DNA from: Beaufortia kweichowensis
Lineage: Eukaryota > Chordata > Actinopteri > Cypriniformes > Gastromyzontidae
Assembly: GCA_019155185.1 (NCBI GenBank)
Contig: CM032815.1
Location: 9,619,001-9,683,000 of the forward strand
DNA length: 64,000 nucleotides
Direction: 5' to 3'
Position numbers and translations under genes: made by a program
The notes under the pieces: generated by a model
The model's input: the letters and a program-made list of their open reading frames with translations, nothing else
The model's database searches: none
Told to the model about the DNA's origin: nothing
Shown: piece by piece, positions 1-13,258 of the stretch
Numbering within the stretch: position 1 is the first letter of the stretch
Layout: the number at the start of each line of letters is the position of its first letter

Positions 1-332
1 AGATTTTTTCCTCGATTATGCCAAAGCTGAAGAACTTTTGCTCGTGTCTGTTGAGACTCGGTCGCCGCGCAGCGAGAATTTGAGCGCATTTTGTGTGATC
101 GGCGGCGGGAAACCGTCATGTTAGTGGATGCTGCGGGATGTATATCGACTTGCCTTGTCGGATTAAGCTGAAGTGACGCGTTTTGAAGTGTTTTCCGTCA
201 TGGAGCCGGTTTTGAACCGATGATGGTTTCGGTTCGTGTGTGATAGTGCTCGGACTCCAGGTAAAAGTCTTTGCGGAGTGGATCCTGTCAAGAGTGAAGC
301 TGTGCGGTTACCGCAGGGAATCAAGAGCGGTT
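1..332 (+). promoter_or_regulatory. 5' UTR / promoter-proximal region of the LRRTM4-like gene
   Basis: This block is richer in G+C and CpG than the intron after it and leads into the ATG at 333, so it is probably 5' UTR with or without proximal promoter. The transcription start is not visible and may lie off the left edge. Two short upstream ORFs are present: ATG at 200 (7 codons, stop 221-223) and ATG at 220 (7 codons). The main frame is open back to about 216 without another ATG. A CAG/GTAAAA site at 260/261 could be an alternative donor. Confidence 0.5.
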
Positions 333-3300
333 ATGGGTAAATAAAGTCAATTACTATTCAGATATATCTTTAAAAATCGATGTTATGCCATTTTCTGAAC
401 AAGATTATGTATCTTTCAAATCTTCGCAGGGGTAGAGTGATGAATCCCAGTTTATTTTTCCACTTCTGCATTCGTTAGATTATGATGCTGTTAAGGTCGT
501 CAAATCCACTCACTGTTATTTTGGCTTTTGAGTGTTAAAGAAATGATGATCATATTAAGCTAAAGACCAAAACTCGATACTGTAGCTGGAGCTCACCAGC
601 AAGAAATGTTCAGATTTTTTGCTTTTTGAGTTATTTCAGTGGACAGTCGAGTAAATGGGGCATTATATTTGGGCAATTCCAGCATTATTGACGTGACCTT
701 TTTAGTCAAAACATAAAATATAAATTCTCACGGAATGTATTTTTCCAATAGATTGAATCATATGTTTATATTTTACTAAAGCCCTGTTGATAGAGTCCAG
801 ACATCAAAGAATATCATTCTGTACTATAAAGTTATATTTAAAACTTTGTAGGATTTCTGTGAATTAAAATGCACAAACCAGAAGCAGTAAAAGAACATAA
901 AAGAGTTATTTTAATTTTCGTTTGTAATTTTCATTTGTTCATTTAAATTTTTCATTTATGAGGAATATGGACTGTTATGAATGTCACAATTGCAAAAACT
1001 GCACATAATCTGACTATACAAAATGATGCTTTAAACACATAAAAATGTTTTAAAAGCTTTGAGAGACCACTCACATGGATATATTTAAACCACCAAATAT
1101 TGATATCTGAGCTATCAGAATGCTGAAAACCATTGGGAAAAACTTTTTGCATGGACATTTGCATGGAAATGACCTCATGTTTGGTGGCCCCACGTAATGT
1201 TTTAAACATGTTTGTAGTATTTCCCCCATTGACACCTAAAGGTAAAAGTCTGCCTCACATCTAATTCTTATTCTGTGTCGGAATTCCAAACCGACTAACC
1301 TTGCTAACCTGATTTCATATTTATTCCTGTTGAACGAAGATCAGATCCGCAATGACAGGCCGGGGTGATGGATTGCGCTAAAAATTGCCAGTTGTCAGGA
1401 ATTTAGTCTACATCAAATTCATTCTTGAGGCTATTAAGTTGATCAGTAGTCTGTGCTTCATGTGCCTGCCAGGGACGTCTTGTAACTGCTTTATCAAATC
1501 AAGAGCCTGCTTTTCATATCATACATTCAAATACTGAAATACTAAAGAAAACATGTAATCCAGGCCTGATTTTCAGGTATTGACGAAGAATGTTATTTCT
1601 AATGGGGAAAAAACTTACACAGATAAAAATGAACCCCATTATAAGGACTGTGGTCTGAATGAAATCAGCAGAAGGTTTTGAGAACAGGTATAAATATAAT
1701 CAAGTGAAATTTCCAATCATAAAAAAACATGTTTAATCATTCAGTATGACAACTAATGTAGTCTAATTAAGAAAGGGTGTTAAAATTGCTTGCTTAGACC
1801 ATAAGCACAATAAAAAAACTTGTGCTATGGGCAAAGTGCCTCTTGTTAATTTTGAACGAGGGAGGCTAATTGGTCTCCTTTCATTTGTGTTTTTAGTTTA
1901 ATGTAAATTGATGTGTCAGTTCCATATAAAGTTCACACTTTTGCCTTTGCCTTTTACCCTGTGCTTACACTATCAACAAGCAACCAAACCATCATAAGGC
2001 ATATTTCTATTACCCTTCAAAATGTGCAAATTGAAATTGCGAATTGAATTTACGCCTAATGGAAATGCGAAAAGGTTTTTACGCTCACATGAGGTGATTT
2101 TTCAGGAAATGTGAAAAAGGAGTAATTCGCAAAACTGCAATGGAAACGGGTTTTCGCATTTAATTCGCATTATTTGCTGAAAACCAGCTTAATTGCGGTT
2201 TTCAAGTCATTTTAAGTTTAATTCGTATTTATTTAGATTCTGACCAAATCTGTGTGTTGTTTGGCTGTGATTGGTTGGTTTGTTTCCACCAGTTTGACAC
2301 ACCAGTTTGTGTTCTGTAATCATGTACTCTCATGTTGTTCTCAACCAGTTTATCAGACTTTCCCCCTTGAAACACAAAAATATGTAAAGTATAATGTTAG
2401 TGTTTGACAGCCACAGTCAGCAATTGCTTTCAGTGTATTGGGAACAATATAAGAGTGAGCAAATGATGGCAGAATTTCTCAAATGTTTATTTTCAAGTGG
2501 GTGCAGCAGTTCTTTCTGAAAGACTTTCTGCATCTGCTTCATTCATGGCTGGTTTTACAATCGCAATTCTGCTATAAATAAAGCTTTTAGTATAAATCAC
2601 TCTTTCTGTTTTGCTCTTTTTCAACATCCGTTGTGAGACATAGTTATGGCACTCGTAAGTCTCTGAATTAATGTGCGAAATAATGCTTTAAAAGTCCTTG
2701 AAATAAAGCAGTCTAAGCGTGCAGGAGGTCTGTCGTTTTACTGCTTCGGTTTAACCGGGTATGCCATGTTCTCCAGCTGCGGTCTTGTGTGGTTACCATC
2801 GCTGCTGGATGGGTTCCATATTGCCGAGTGATCTATTAACATTTAAGCACCCTTAAATTTCATTATACTAAAACTTCTTGAGATCTTGGAAGACTGTTAA
2901 GAGCTGCCGAGATTGTTATTAAAGAGCTATTGTGTCCTTTCAAATGAGAATCCATTTACTTAACTCTCTAGATGTGCGTTTGTTATGAGCAAAAGTCTAT
3001 GAAAAGCCTATGGGAGTATGAGTTGTTTTTTGGATAAAGATGAATGCGAGTCAAAAATGTTCATACTGCAACTTTTTGTACATTTTTGAGTGATGACAAA
3101 CTAATCATTGGATCAAATAACTCATGTGTCAGTTCACTGGAATTTGGTGATCCACTGAAATAAATCAAAATCAAACCATAACACCAAAAATTTTGACAGA
3201 TATTTTTATCCAAAGTGACTGTAGTCCCAAGAAATATAGTTATATTGCCAACCAAAACATTGCGTATGTTTTCTAAGATTTTGATATATCGACAAGCCCA

Positions 3301-6300
3301 TTCACATTGACAACTTTCAGCCTAGCTTAAACTAAAGAGATAAGACATTTTGAGTGCACTCATTAAACATTTATCTAAACTGTCAGGTTGACAGCATTAA
3401 AATTTGTGTTAACCTGACAGCTGATTTGTGCACACGGGGCGATGCCGGTTATAGTTTTTTCCTCAGCTTTAACCTTAAAGTGAAACTGCTATAAAAATGA
3501 GTATATGCGGGTTAAAACCATTAGATTTAATTTCAAGTATTTCTGTTACAAGTGATCACATTTTTCCAGGTTGTGCCATTATCTTGGTACTTCGGGTAAT
3601 GGCTTAAGCTTCAGCACACTAGCATTTAAATGAAATATCAACTTGTCACCGTGCCAACGAATACAGCTGCTGACTCTGCCAACATCCTCCAAACTGTTTG
3701 AAAGGGGGCTGCCACAGTCACACCGTTTTTTTAAATGAGTGGCTTTTAAATGAACTAACCTTGGATGAGCATGTCGGCCATCAATGCATTTTAGTCAGCA
3801 AAGTAAAAAAAGTAGTGTCTATATCGATTTTTATATGCAGTATTAGTCACAGGTGGCACACTCGCCACTTCACTCTGCAATAGATCTCTGATTCATTGTT
3901 ATACCGAATGAAATTTGCAGACAGATACTGCGGGGATACCTTGGTTAAGTGGGCTTGGATTTGTTTTCTTGGTTTATGAGTCATAAGGTGGCATGCGTTG
4001 CAGAGATTTGGCCTATGAGGAGGGATCTAACGCGTGTTGAAATATTTCAAGACGATTTCTGCTGATTGGCAGTGCTTTGTAAATATGGATTATGCATTAG
4101 AGAGTAATTGCTATCAGCAGTCTGTAATGGTCAGTTGTTGGTTTAAATGCCAAATGTTGCACCTGGAATGTGAAAATGTGTGATATTTGTTTATTTCTGA
4201 ACAAAACAAAAACCGTTACTCTTGCATCACTGCAGCATTGTAATCAAACTCTTCACTAGGGCTGCAAGAAAAATTACAGATGCTTTGCCGAAACAACAGT
4301 GTAAAATAAACATAAAAAATAACCAAAAAACATGTTACATATTCTTTCTGATTACTGATCATTTTCCACATGCACATCTATCTGAAATGATTTCAATCAT
4401 TTTTATATATTTTGCCGCCCTTCTTTTATTGTGTATAATGTTTCATAATGTTTTAAAATTGCAGGACTGTGATTCTTCAGTTCTAAAAAAAAACTTCTGA
4501 TGGTGCTTGAGTTTTAAGTGGATGTAAAATATATAAACACCTAACAATGAATTAACTGGTTGTGGGGATGTAATTTAATGAGACAGTGCAGCTGTTTTCA
4601 CAGTTTTAATTACTTAACTCACAGTTAGTCATCAGTGTTTGTAAGTGTTCGGTCCAACTTCTTAGTAAACAGTCAGCTCATTTAAACTCATTAGCTAAAA
4701 GTAGCAGTTAATTTGGATGAAAAGAATACAGCAATCAGCAAAATTATGGATCAGTGGCTCATGACAAGATCTTTAAAAGCACGTCTAATGAGATCTAATG
4801 AGGTTTTGTTTTTTAGTTTTTTTGTTGTTGCTGTTGTTGTTAAAGTCGTGGGCTGCCAGAAATAGCATAAGAGCCACTGCTGTAAGATGCACATTTCCCT
4901 TTTGTATATCGTCAGCTTCATGGCCTGGAGGAGCACCTTAAGGCACATAAAAACATTTCACAGACAAATATATCTCTATTAAAAAGTGGAAAATAATGTG
5001 GGTAATGGACTTGCAGTAAACCATAGAGCCTGTCTTCCTCCTAAAAAGGACCTCGTATGCCATTTGGACAAGCAGCTTATTACTTTTGCTTTTTTGTTTA
5101 TGCTTGTGCCAGACACTTTAGATGAGTAAATGACAGTACATTTAAGATACAATTCCAATTGCATATGCATAGGTCGACCTTACCATTTTTACCAAATGTT
5201 TTCACTATATTGATAGCTTAGATGTCAATATTTGTCTCAAAGTGTCTCAAACTTTTTTTTTTTTAAAGAAAATGACCATTTTATGTTCTTTTAAAGAATC
5301 ATTCCTTCATTTGTTGGGTATGTCTTTTGGTTTTTTATTTACAGAAATCCTACAAAGTATGTTGACTCCCAAAAACATGAGATTCACATCCATAATGCAT
5401 GTATATTTACCTTTTTTTAAAATAGAAATTACCTATATAGACTGATATTTTATCAACAGGGGTTTATGAAAATATAAACAAATGGTTTGATGTATTGGTA
5501 ATAAATGAATTCTCAATGAATGCAGAATTTATATTTCAAGTTCAAGTCTATAATACTAATATAATGCTAATGTTAATATTGTGCTGCTAACACAACTAAG
5601 CTATAGGGATTTTCAAATAGCACACAGATTAAAACTTACAAAACATTAAGGCCAGAGTTTCTGTGGCATTGTTTGTTGCCAGTAGAGGCGCTGTTTTTGT
5701 AAACGCTCTGTGGGTCGTATTTGAAGAAAGTGACAAATGACTTACAAGGTCATATGAGTTGGAGGATAAGTTGAAACCATGACAACCAATAACAGTCAAC
5801 ACACTACTCGGAAAGACAGTGATGTGTTTCTTTACCTTTTTTTTCTCTACAAATGGTCTCAGGGTACATCTAATGGCAGTGTCTGTTTTCATTGCAGTAT
5901 GTTTATTGCAGGTAATTCATAGCAGACCACTGCACACTAACCACAATTTCTGACAATGATGCGCAATTATGAGGTTCAAGACCATAAAGAGAGTATTGGA
6001 GGCTACGTAATGACAGTGATCTCTTAGGTTTTTGTTCTCCCACCTTATCTAATATTTTCTTAACAGAGACAGGATTACAGTTTATGTGAAACTGATGACT
6101 CTGCAATTTGCTGTGTATGCTTGGATGACCCCTGTCCTGTTCTTTCAGCTAGAGATGACTGAGTTCATGGTACACATAAGACTTCAGCCGAAGGGCTATA
6201 CATTAAAAGTCCAATCAATTTCTTCTTTGTTACGTATTTCTCTGCATTCTTTTTCTGGCAAAGGAAACTCCTGTTTAAAATGTTCAGAGGCAAAAGATTG

Positions 6301-8694
6301 TAATGAAATTGCTCTCTTCTCGTCATCTTTTTTGGCACGGATGGCACAATATGGAAGAAATTGCAATGGCTGATGTAAGAGGTTCAGAGTAATTACATTT
6401 TATATAATGATTCAGCCCTAAATTGTCTAATCAATTCCTACAGAACAGTATAAAATATGGTATCAAAGGTATTGCCGGACATTAGTCACAGCTTAAAGTT
6501 GATTAGTTCAGAGGTGATAATTACTAATGTGCTCTACTCATTAAGTCTACGTTCAAACTTGAGAACTTGAGAACAGAATTTATGACCAAAGAGTACTTTG
6601 TAGGACTAAAGTCAAGAGAGTGAGTCCACATTGATCTCTTATGTAGATTCTAAAACAGACCACCACATATTTAGTTTTATTTTTGTTTACTCTTTTAGTA
6701 CCAATCTTATAATTTTGTGTATATGCATAACTTTTATCAACAGTATTACATTTTTTCAACAGAATATGACTTTATGTATGACTTTGTTCTGCTGAACACA
6801 AAATAAGATATTTTGAATAATGTTGGTAATGAAACAGCATTGAACTATCCCCTTAACTACATTTATTAATATAAGTATAATTTTTATTCTTTATTGTTTT
6901 ATACTCTTTATTGTTATATATTTATGTAGTATGGATGTGTGTCATATTTTCCCATATGAGCCTAAATATTTCCTAAAAAAGGATTGAATTTATTGTTAAA
7001 TGTGAGAAGCTGATGTTATTCTGTTATCTTCTGCAGGTTCTGTTGTGTGTGACAAGAGATTAGCGGGCCTCATCTTTCTCCAAGCCTCTTCACTCCTGTT
7101 GTTTAGTACTGGTGAAAGGATGTGCCCCAATAGCTGCAGCTGTGAGGGAAAGATTGTCCATTGTGAGTCATCTGGCTTCCAGGACGTCCCTGAAAATATT
7201 TCAGTTACTTGCCAAGGTCTCTCTCTGCGCTACAATGAACTGCACACAATGCTCCCCTACCAGTTTGCCCATCTCAACCAACTGCTCTGGCTTTACCTGG
7301 ACCACAATCAAATCGCATTTGTGGATAGCCGTGCTTTTCAGGGGGTGCGGAGATTAAAGGAGTTGATCTTGAGCTCCAATAGGATATCACAGCTTCATAA
7401 CGTCACTTTTCATGGAGCACCTAACCTCAGAAGTCTCGATCTCTCGTATAACAAGTTGCAGGAGTTGCAGCCAGGCCAGTTTTATGGTCTTCGAAAACTG
7501 CAGAATCTGCACTTGCGATCCAATGGGCTCACTACAATTCCTGTCCGGGCATTTCTAGAGTGCAGGAGCTTGGAGTTTCTGGACCTGGGCTATAATCGGC
7601 TTCGTGTTGTCACTCGCACCGCATTCCTGGGGTTATCTCGACTTATGGAACTTCACCTGGAACACAATCAATTTTCAAGAATCAACTTCTTTCTCTTTCC
7701 TCGTCTTGTTAACCTTCGTGCCCTGTATCTACAATGGAACCGCATTCGAGCTGTCAATCAAGGTCTTCCGTGGAGCTGGTACACCTTGCAGAAGCTTGAT
7801 ATATCTGGCAATGAGATACACACACTTGATCCCGTAGTATTTCAATGCCTTCCCAATCTTCAAGTTCTCAACTTGGAGTCTAACAAATTGGCAAATGTGT
7901 CTCAGCAAGTTGTGGCCGCCTGGATTTCCCTAACAACTATTAGCCTTGCAGGGAATATGTGGGACTGTGGGCCGGGCATTTGTCCTCTCGTTGTCTGGCT
8001 CAAGAATTTCAGAGGCACTAAGGACACTAGTATAATCTGCAGCAGTCCCAAACACCTTCAAGGGGAAAAGGTTATGGAGGCCACAAAAAACTTTATTGAC
8101 TGTGATGATTATGAAATCACTGCTCAATCACCGTTGTATCTCCAAACCTTTGAGCCACATTTTGAGTTTACCTTTGAACCAACTGATGAACCAACGATGG
8201 CCCCTACAACATCCGCTCCACCCCTGCCTTCACCTGCGTCCGAGGCACCCATTCCTCCTCCCCAACCGCAACCTCCTCAACGCCCAACCTTTCCCAGCCA
8301 TATAAATACACACCCCAGGGACTCTCGTCATTGGACGCCCTCATCTTCTAATAGTTTAATAGTGACCCCAGCCCCCGATCAGGACAATGTGTCGTTCCAC
8401 AAAGTGGTGATGGGAGGCGTGGCGTTGTTCTTCTCAGTGTCGCTTGTTTTGTCAGTGATTTACGTCTCCTGGAAACGATACCCCGGTGCCACCCGGCTGT
8501 TGCAGCAGAGTTCAGTTGTGGGTCGAAAACGGAGGAAAAAGAGTCAGGAGCCGGAACAGAACCTGAGTTCTCAGCTCCAGGAATATTACATGAGCTACAA
8601 CCCTGCAGCCTCACCGGAAGCCATGGAGGTGCTAGGCAATGGGACAGGTACCTGCACCTGCACCATATCCGGCTCCAGGGAATGTGAGGTATGA
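333..8694 (+). CDS. lrrtm4: LRRTM4-like leucine-rich repeat transmembrane synaptic protein
   Basis: Coding exons 333-336 and 7037-8694 give 553 aa. Exon 1 ends ATG-G before a GTAAAT donor; exon 2 follows a TTCTGCAG acceptor and completes codon 2 as GGT (Gly), so the protein starts MGSVV. Seen: hydrophobic signal peptide about residues 10-27, cysteine cap (C31, C35, C37), about ten LRRs (LxxLxLxxNxL) to about residue 300, a C-terminal cysteine cap containing the WDCG motif, a Pro-rich stalk about 380-445, one membrane helix about 458-479 followed by SWKRYP, and the C-terminus ECEV. LRRTM proteins are postsynaptic organisers that bind neurexins or, for LRRTM4, heparan-sulfate proteoglycans. The LRR body, membrane segment and tail fit LRRTM4 better than LRRTM1-3 as I remember them; fish have several lrrtm4 paralogues and I cannot say which this is. 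The start context is strong (G at -3, G at +4). Confidence 0.93.
337..7036 (+). other. intron 1 of the LRRTM4-like gene
   Basis: Intron of 6.7 kb between the ATG-G exon and the main exon, AT-rich with GT and AG ends. I see no coding exon. It holds a repeat-like block at about 2010-2235 and a short inverted repeat at about 3381-3422 (arms CTGTCAGGTT and AACCTGACAG). The small open frames here are short, overlap on both strands and lack codon bias, so I treat them as chance. Confidence 0.7.
2005..2235. repeat. possible dispersed repeat in LRRTM intron
   Basis: A block with repeated variants of AATTCGCA and ATGGAAA(C/T)GCG-like words (for example AATTCGCAAAACTGCAATGG and TTTTCGCATTTAATTCGCA), denser in CpG than its surroundings. 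It looks like a degraded mobile element. No terminal repeats or target duplication were found. Confidence 0.3.
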
Positions 8695-9947
8695 CATGTG
8701 AAAGGCAGCCTAAAAACAAATCAGATCAAAACAAATGAACGGCTCAGGACATAGAGGTAAATTCTTCATTGTGCATGCTGCAAATATTCATAAGAGCAGG
8801 GATAAGTACCCTTGACTCCTCAGGTCCTTCATAATCAGCCAATCTATGGGACGTACCATTCAGTCTACTATTCATAACTTTGTTTTTAGTAAAATAAACT
8901 CAAAACCAGGAGTCAATGGTTCCCTTTCCAAAAGCTATGCACTGCCCTACACATTTACACTTTTTGGTCTCATTAAGTATTGCAGTCATGTAAGGCTTAT
9001 TATTTGTTAGTCATAATGAGTATGTGTCAGTAATAATGGGTTCTGAAAACAATATATGATGATTTTACAAACCAATTCAAAACAGTGAATCATATCAATG
9101 CCAGTTGCATTTGGAATGGATTTGCATCATTTAGCTTGTAAATGTACAGCAGAAAAAAACTTTCAAATGAAAAAGGAAAAACAAATGGGGCTAATGATAT
9201 ATTGATTGTCACAATCCATTAGAGCGTTTCTTCAGTATCTAATGTGATGTGTTTGAAAGCATCTATCTTTTCATCTGGCAAAGCCATAAACGTTGTATCC
9301 ATCTTTATATTTTAAATGCTGTACGTGCCAGTTAGTTTTTAATAATTACAGTAAATAAGAGTAGTTTTACCCCACTGGCTTTGGTACTGATGCACTATGA
9401 AGTTTTTTTTACCCAACATTCATAGCAGTCTTAGTCTTGCAAGGTTACTGGTTTTAAAAGTCATGGAAATCCCATGATATGGCTCTACTTTAGTCATCCT
9501 AGGAATAGGAGCCAAATTATTGGAGTAATTACTATAACCTTCCTCTGTAACATCTCATGCTGTCTGTTCCCCACTTTGAAGTCTTAAAGCAAATTTAACC
9601 AGAAAGATACAAATCTTATCATTGGATGTGCACAAGTCGTGTTCCAACAAAAGAGATTATTTACACTTAAAAGGTATGCCGTATGACGAAAGGAAACCAA
9701 AATAGTGAACTGGAAATAATCGACTTACTCAAATGAGCAAATGGAGGTAACCAAACATCAGACAATAAAAAGCCATTACAGTCAGTGAATGTTTGAGTAA
9801 TTCAATCACTGTCTTGAACATTGAAGAACAGTGTTTCATTAACTATGGCTTTAGGATTTTTTATACAGAACTATACAGAGTTTTTTCTGCTCTGTTGTGG
9901 TTTTGATCCAAGCAGATTCTCAAGGGATTGTGATACTCGCAAAGAAA
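8695..9947. other. 3' UTR and flanking DNA of the LRRTM4-like gene
   Basis: Starts straight after the TGA at 8692-8694. A canonical AATAAA at 8893-8898 and another near 9764 are possible poly(A) signals. No further coding sequence was seen. A third LRRTM4 exon (long-isoform tail) was looked for on the plus strand and not recognised. Confidence 0.45.
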
Positions 9948-10190
9948 GATAATACTTTATTGATCCGAAGGAGAAATGTATATGTTACAGCAGCTAGAAC
10001 AGATGTAATGGCATGAGATTCAGCAGATAGTTGCACACCTGGATGCCAGCGGGATCTTACAAACCCCACTGAGTCTTATAAAAGAGATGCTTTTCATGAT
10101 GGCTGAGAGCCTAGACAGCGTTTCCCTCAGCCACCAACTCCAGGGGATTGAGCTTCAGTTCTAGCCAACTTTCCTGATTAAACTATAACG
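9948..10190. repeat. dispersed repeat fragment (retroelement-like end)
   Basis: Begins with GATAATACTTTATTGATCCG, a phrase that recurs at the ends of many fish retroposons, followed by about 200 bases of more even composition than the surrounding AT-rich DNA. Family not assigned. Confidence 0.35.
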
Positions 10191-11426
10191 TCATGTTCTC
10201 CTGATTTGTAGCTGCAACCTCAGCACATTGACGCCTTTTTGCCACTCGGTTTTAAGTCGGTCGTTTTCAAAGTCCCAAATCACTTTTTGTTTTTAGGTAA
10301 AGATAATTTACACATTTTTGTTTGATATGCTATTTTATTATAGACAAAGATAAATACATAAAATAATCTAGCAAATATTTTGCTGTTATAAACACCAATG
10401 TTTCGTCTTTGTGAGCATTGCCATAGAAACAAATTAGTTTAAGCGTTTCAAGGACACCAGGGTAGTGGTCTCATAATTACAGTAATTCGACAAGATGTTA
10501 CCGCTGTGTTAGTGAATGTCATTAAGCTGTAAAATATGTAATATAATTTCTGGCTGGATTTGCACATTATAGCTCTATAATGTTACAGTATTTAAAGTTT
10601 AAAAAGCATGAGCTTTCAGTCTTTTGTTCTTTAGAAAAGTGCAGTTCTTCGAGATTGAGAGAAAATGTGGCTAAATATTAAATCAAAGTCAATTTTCATT
10701 GACTCCGTCGGGAGAGAAAAAGATACAGTTTCGTTTACAGACCGTTCAATTCCTTACCAGCTACTGACTAAAGGTGACAGCAGACTTCTTTTGTTTTCTC
10801 TCTTTTTTTTTTCATTTACTCCCTCACCTCTGTTTTTGTTATTGTACCAGTTTCTGGCTATGTTTAATAATGGAAGAGACGGCATCTGCTTATGATTATG
10901 AAAGCACAGCATTGCTGTGCCGGGCGCAGAACTTTTCATTTCATCCTTGCTCAGTGGAGGCCATCCCTGTGGATGCTGGTGCTGATGTTGAGCGTCTTTT
11001 ACTCTGTGATGGAATCGGCAGTGGTGTGGAGGAAGGGAGAGAGAGGGAATGAAAGCCAGAGCAGCTTTTTGGACTTGAATGACCTTATTCATCTGCTGTT
11101 TTTCCATAGTGTGCATTAGTAAGATTCAGATCTGTTGGTTCTTAATTAGCACTACATGAAAATAAAGTCCCAGTGTAATTCATTAGGCTTCAGAAATTAA
11201 ACTGGAACATTTGAACTATAAAAATATAACAAAATAAGTTAAAATTAAGCAATACAACCCAGACACAAATTGCTGTTGCATTGCATATAACAGCTATTAG
11301 GTTCTGAGTAATCACAGCCTTCCCAGTGTTGTTATACTATAGCAAAATTTCAGCACTTTTTAAATGCTGTTAGTCCAACCGTATTAAAAGACCAATGTTT
11401 ACGTTACATAAAGTTTTATGTTCTTG

Positions 11427-11610
11427 CGCAACCTGTTAATAGTCACCGTTTCACTGGTGGAACAATTTATTTCACTATTCCCTTTAATTTTTCATAGTTA
11501 AATTCTAATCTAATCATGACGTACTATATATTGATGGAAAGGGTCAAAGAATAGAAAGAATAAATATAATGTAGTTCGGATAGTGCAAACACATATATGC
11601 AGTTAATTAC
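11427..11610 (+). repeat. dispersed repeat family A, copy 1
   Basis: Shares the order AACCTGTTAA, CACTATTCCCTTTAAT, TTCATAGTTAAATTCTAATC, TATATATTGATGGAAAG, then a GTAGTTCGGATAGTGCA block, with copies at about 43699 and 50811 (same strand) and about 45956 and 59737 (opposite strand). Confidence 0.6.
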
Positions 11611-12291
11611 ATAAATGAGATTATATCACAAAAGATTAAACCAAATAATGTGTTGTATCTTTTAGTTCTGGATCTACAGTTTAACATCATTTCAGCCTCT
11701 ATAGAAGTATTAGAAGTCTGCTTTGCTCATGCCCTTTATTCCAAATCTTCTGAAACACAATACCTAAGTGGCCCTCGTGAGAAAAAGACTGACATTTTAG
11801 TTGTTACAGTACGTTCTCGCTCAGTTTTTTGTGTCAGCTATGAGATTTGAGAGCCATTAAAGTTTCCTGTGACTTTATTTGGACATGAGCATGCATGAGA
11901 TTTCAGAAAAATAGCGGAAATGATGACTGTACTTTCGGTTTTACACGAAGCGACTGTATGGCTCATAATGCTCATGTCATATAGACCTGACCACTTTCAT
12001 GGAACTAGACAGAACCGGTTTTTATTTCTCTAAAGAGTGCTATAGACTTTGGTTCTTCTGTTGAAGAAAGAAAGTCACCATATCAGGTTGAGTAATTCAT
12101 AGCCATTTTCATTTCAATAGAGGTTTCATACAAGAAGTCTTCCTCTCTGACATAATAATTACATAGCCAGCCTGTTTTAGGACTGCTTTAAAGAATTACT
12201 GAGAAATATCAACATGCATGTGTCAGTCCTGCTGATACTGTATTTTTACTGTATGATACTGTTTTTATTGTTATTCCTATGCAAGGACAAT

Positions 12292-12974
12292 GGCTGCGTC
12301 CGAAATCGCGTACTACCATACTATATAGTAGGCGAAAATCAGTACGCGAGGCGAGTAGTATGGCCGAATTCATAGTATTCGAAAAACAGTAGGCGAAAAG
12401 TACCGGATGGTCTACTACTTCGGCTAGATTTTGAAGTGTTCATTCGATGGACACTTTTCTATCCCATGAGCCCCGGGAGCTGAGTCAGCCAGCAGAGAAG
12501 AAGATGGAGGCTGCGTTATTTTAGAAAATGGCGGAAAGCGGCTATTTTTAAGTTCTAGTACCTCAGGAAAAACGTTGCGCTTGTGCTTTTGTCGCGCTTG
12601 TTTAACATCGTCCAAATAACTCGTTTATTAAACTTTTAAACAACATAAATCGATAGGATATGTTTGTAAATTGGCTGTAAAATATGTTTAATTTTGAAGC
12701 GATTTAGCGTGCCTGTGGAAAACGCCGGTGGAAACGGCAAGATTGTTGGAAAACATCGCAGGTATCAGCGCAGTGTGGCGGGCTCTTTAAATGTTCGGGC
12801 TGCTGTGAGGAATGTATGTCACGTGATGCATAAAATGGCGGACGTAGTACGTCCGAATTTCATTCATACTTCCCGTATACATACTATATAGAACGTACTG
12901 GTTTGACGGTTAATAAGTAGGCTCTACTTCTAATTCAGTACGTACTGTCACAGTACGCGATTTCAGACGCAGCC
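12292..12974. mobile_element. non-autonomous DNA transposon (MITE) with terminal inverted repeats
   Basis: The left end reads GGCTGCGTCCGAAATCGCGT and the right end is its inverse with one mismatch (ACGCGATTTCAGACGCAGCC). Both flanks carry AAT, which could be a 3-bp target duplication. The 683-bp interior has more CpG than the region around it and repeats GTACG/ACTATATAG words near both ends. It has no transposase frame. Family not assigned; the 3-bp duplication would fit a PIF/Harbinger-type element. Confidence 0.75.
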
Positions 12975-13004
12975 AATGTTATTTTTCAGTTATTTTCATA
13001 TTCA

Positions 13005-13215
13005 CTGAATATTAAATATTTGTATAGCACTTTAACAATGTAGCACTGTTTCAAAGCAGCTTTACAGCAAAATAAATAGAATGACACGAGCAGGGTTATT
13101 AAGCTATCTTAAGAACAATATCTAATATCAGCAGTCTCCTAGTGAGCACTCCAACACGGCGATGGTGGCAAGGAACCCAAACTCCATTAATGTGTATATA
13201 TATATATATCGAGAG

Positions 13216-13258
<43 letters not shown>

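Noticed and set aside
7112..8719. Alternative frames and an antisense 123-codon frame overlapping the LRRTM exon
   Set aside because: They are shadows of a long real coding exon; none resembles a known protein.
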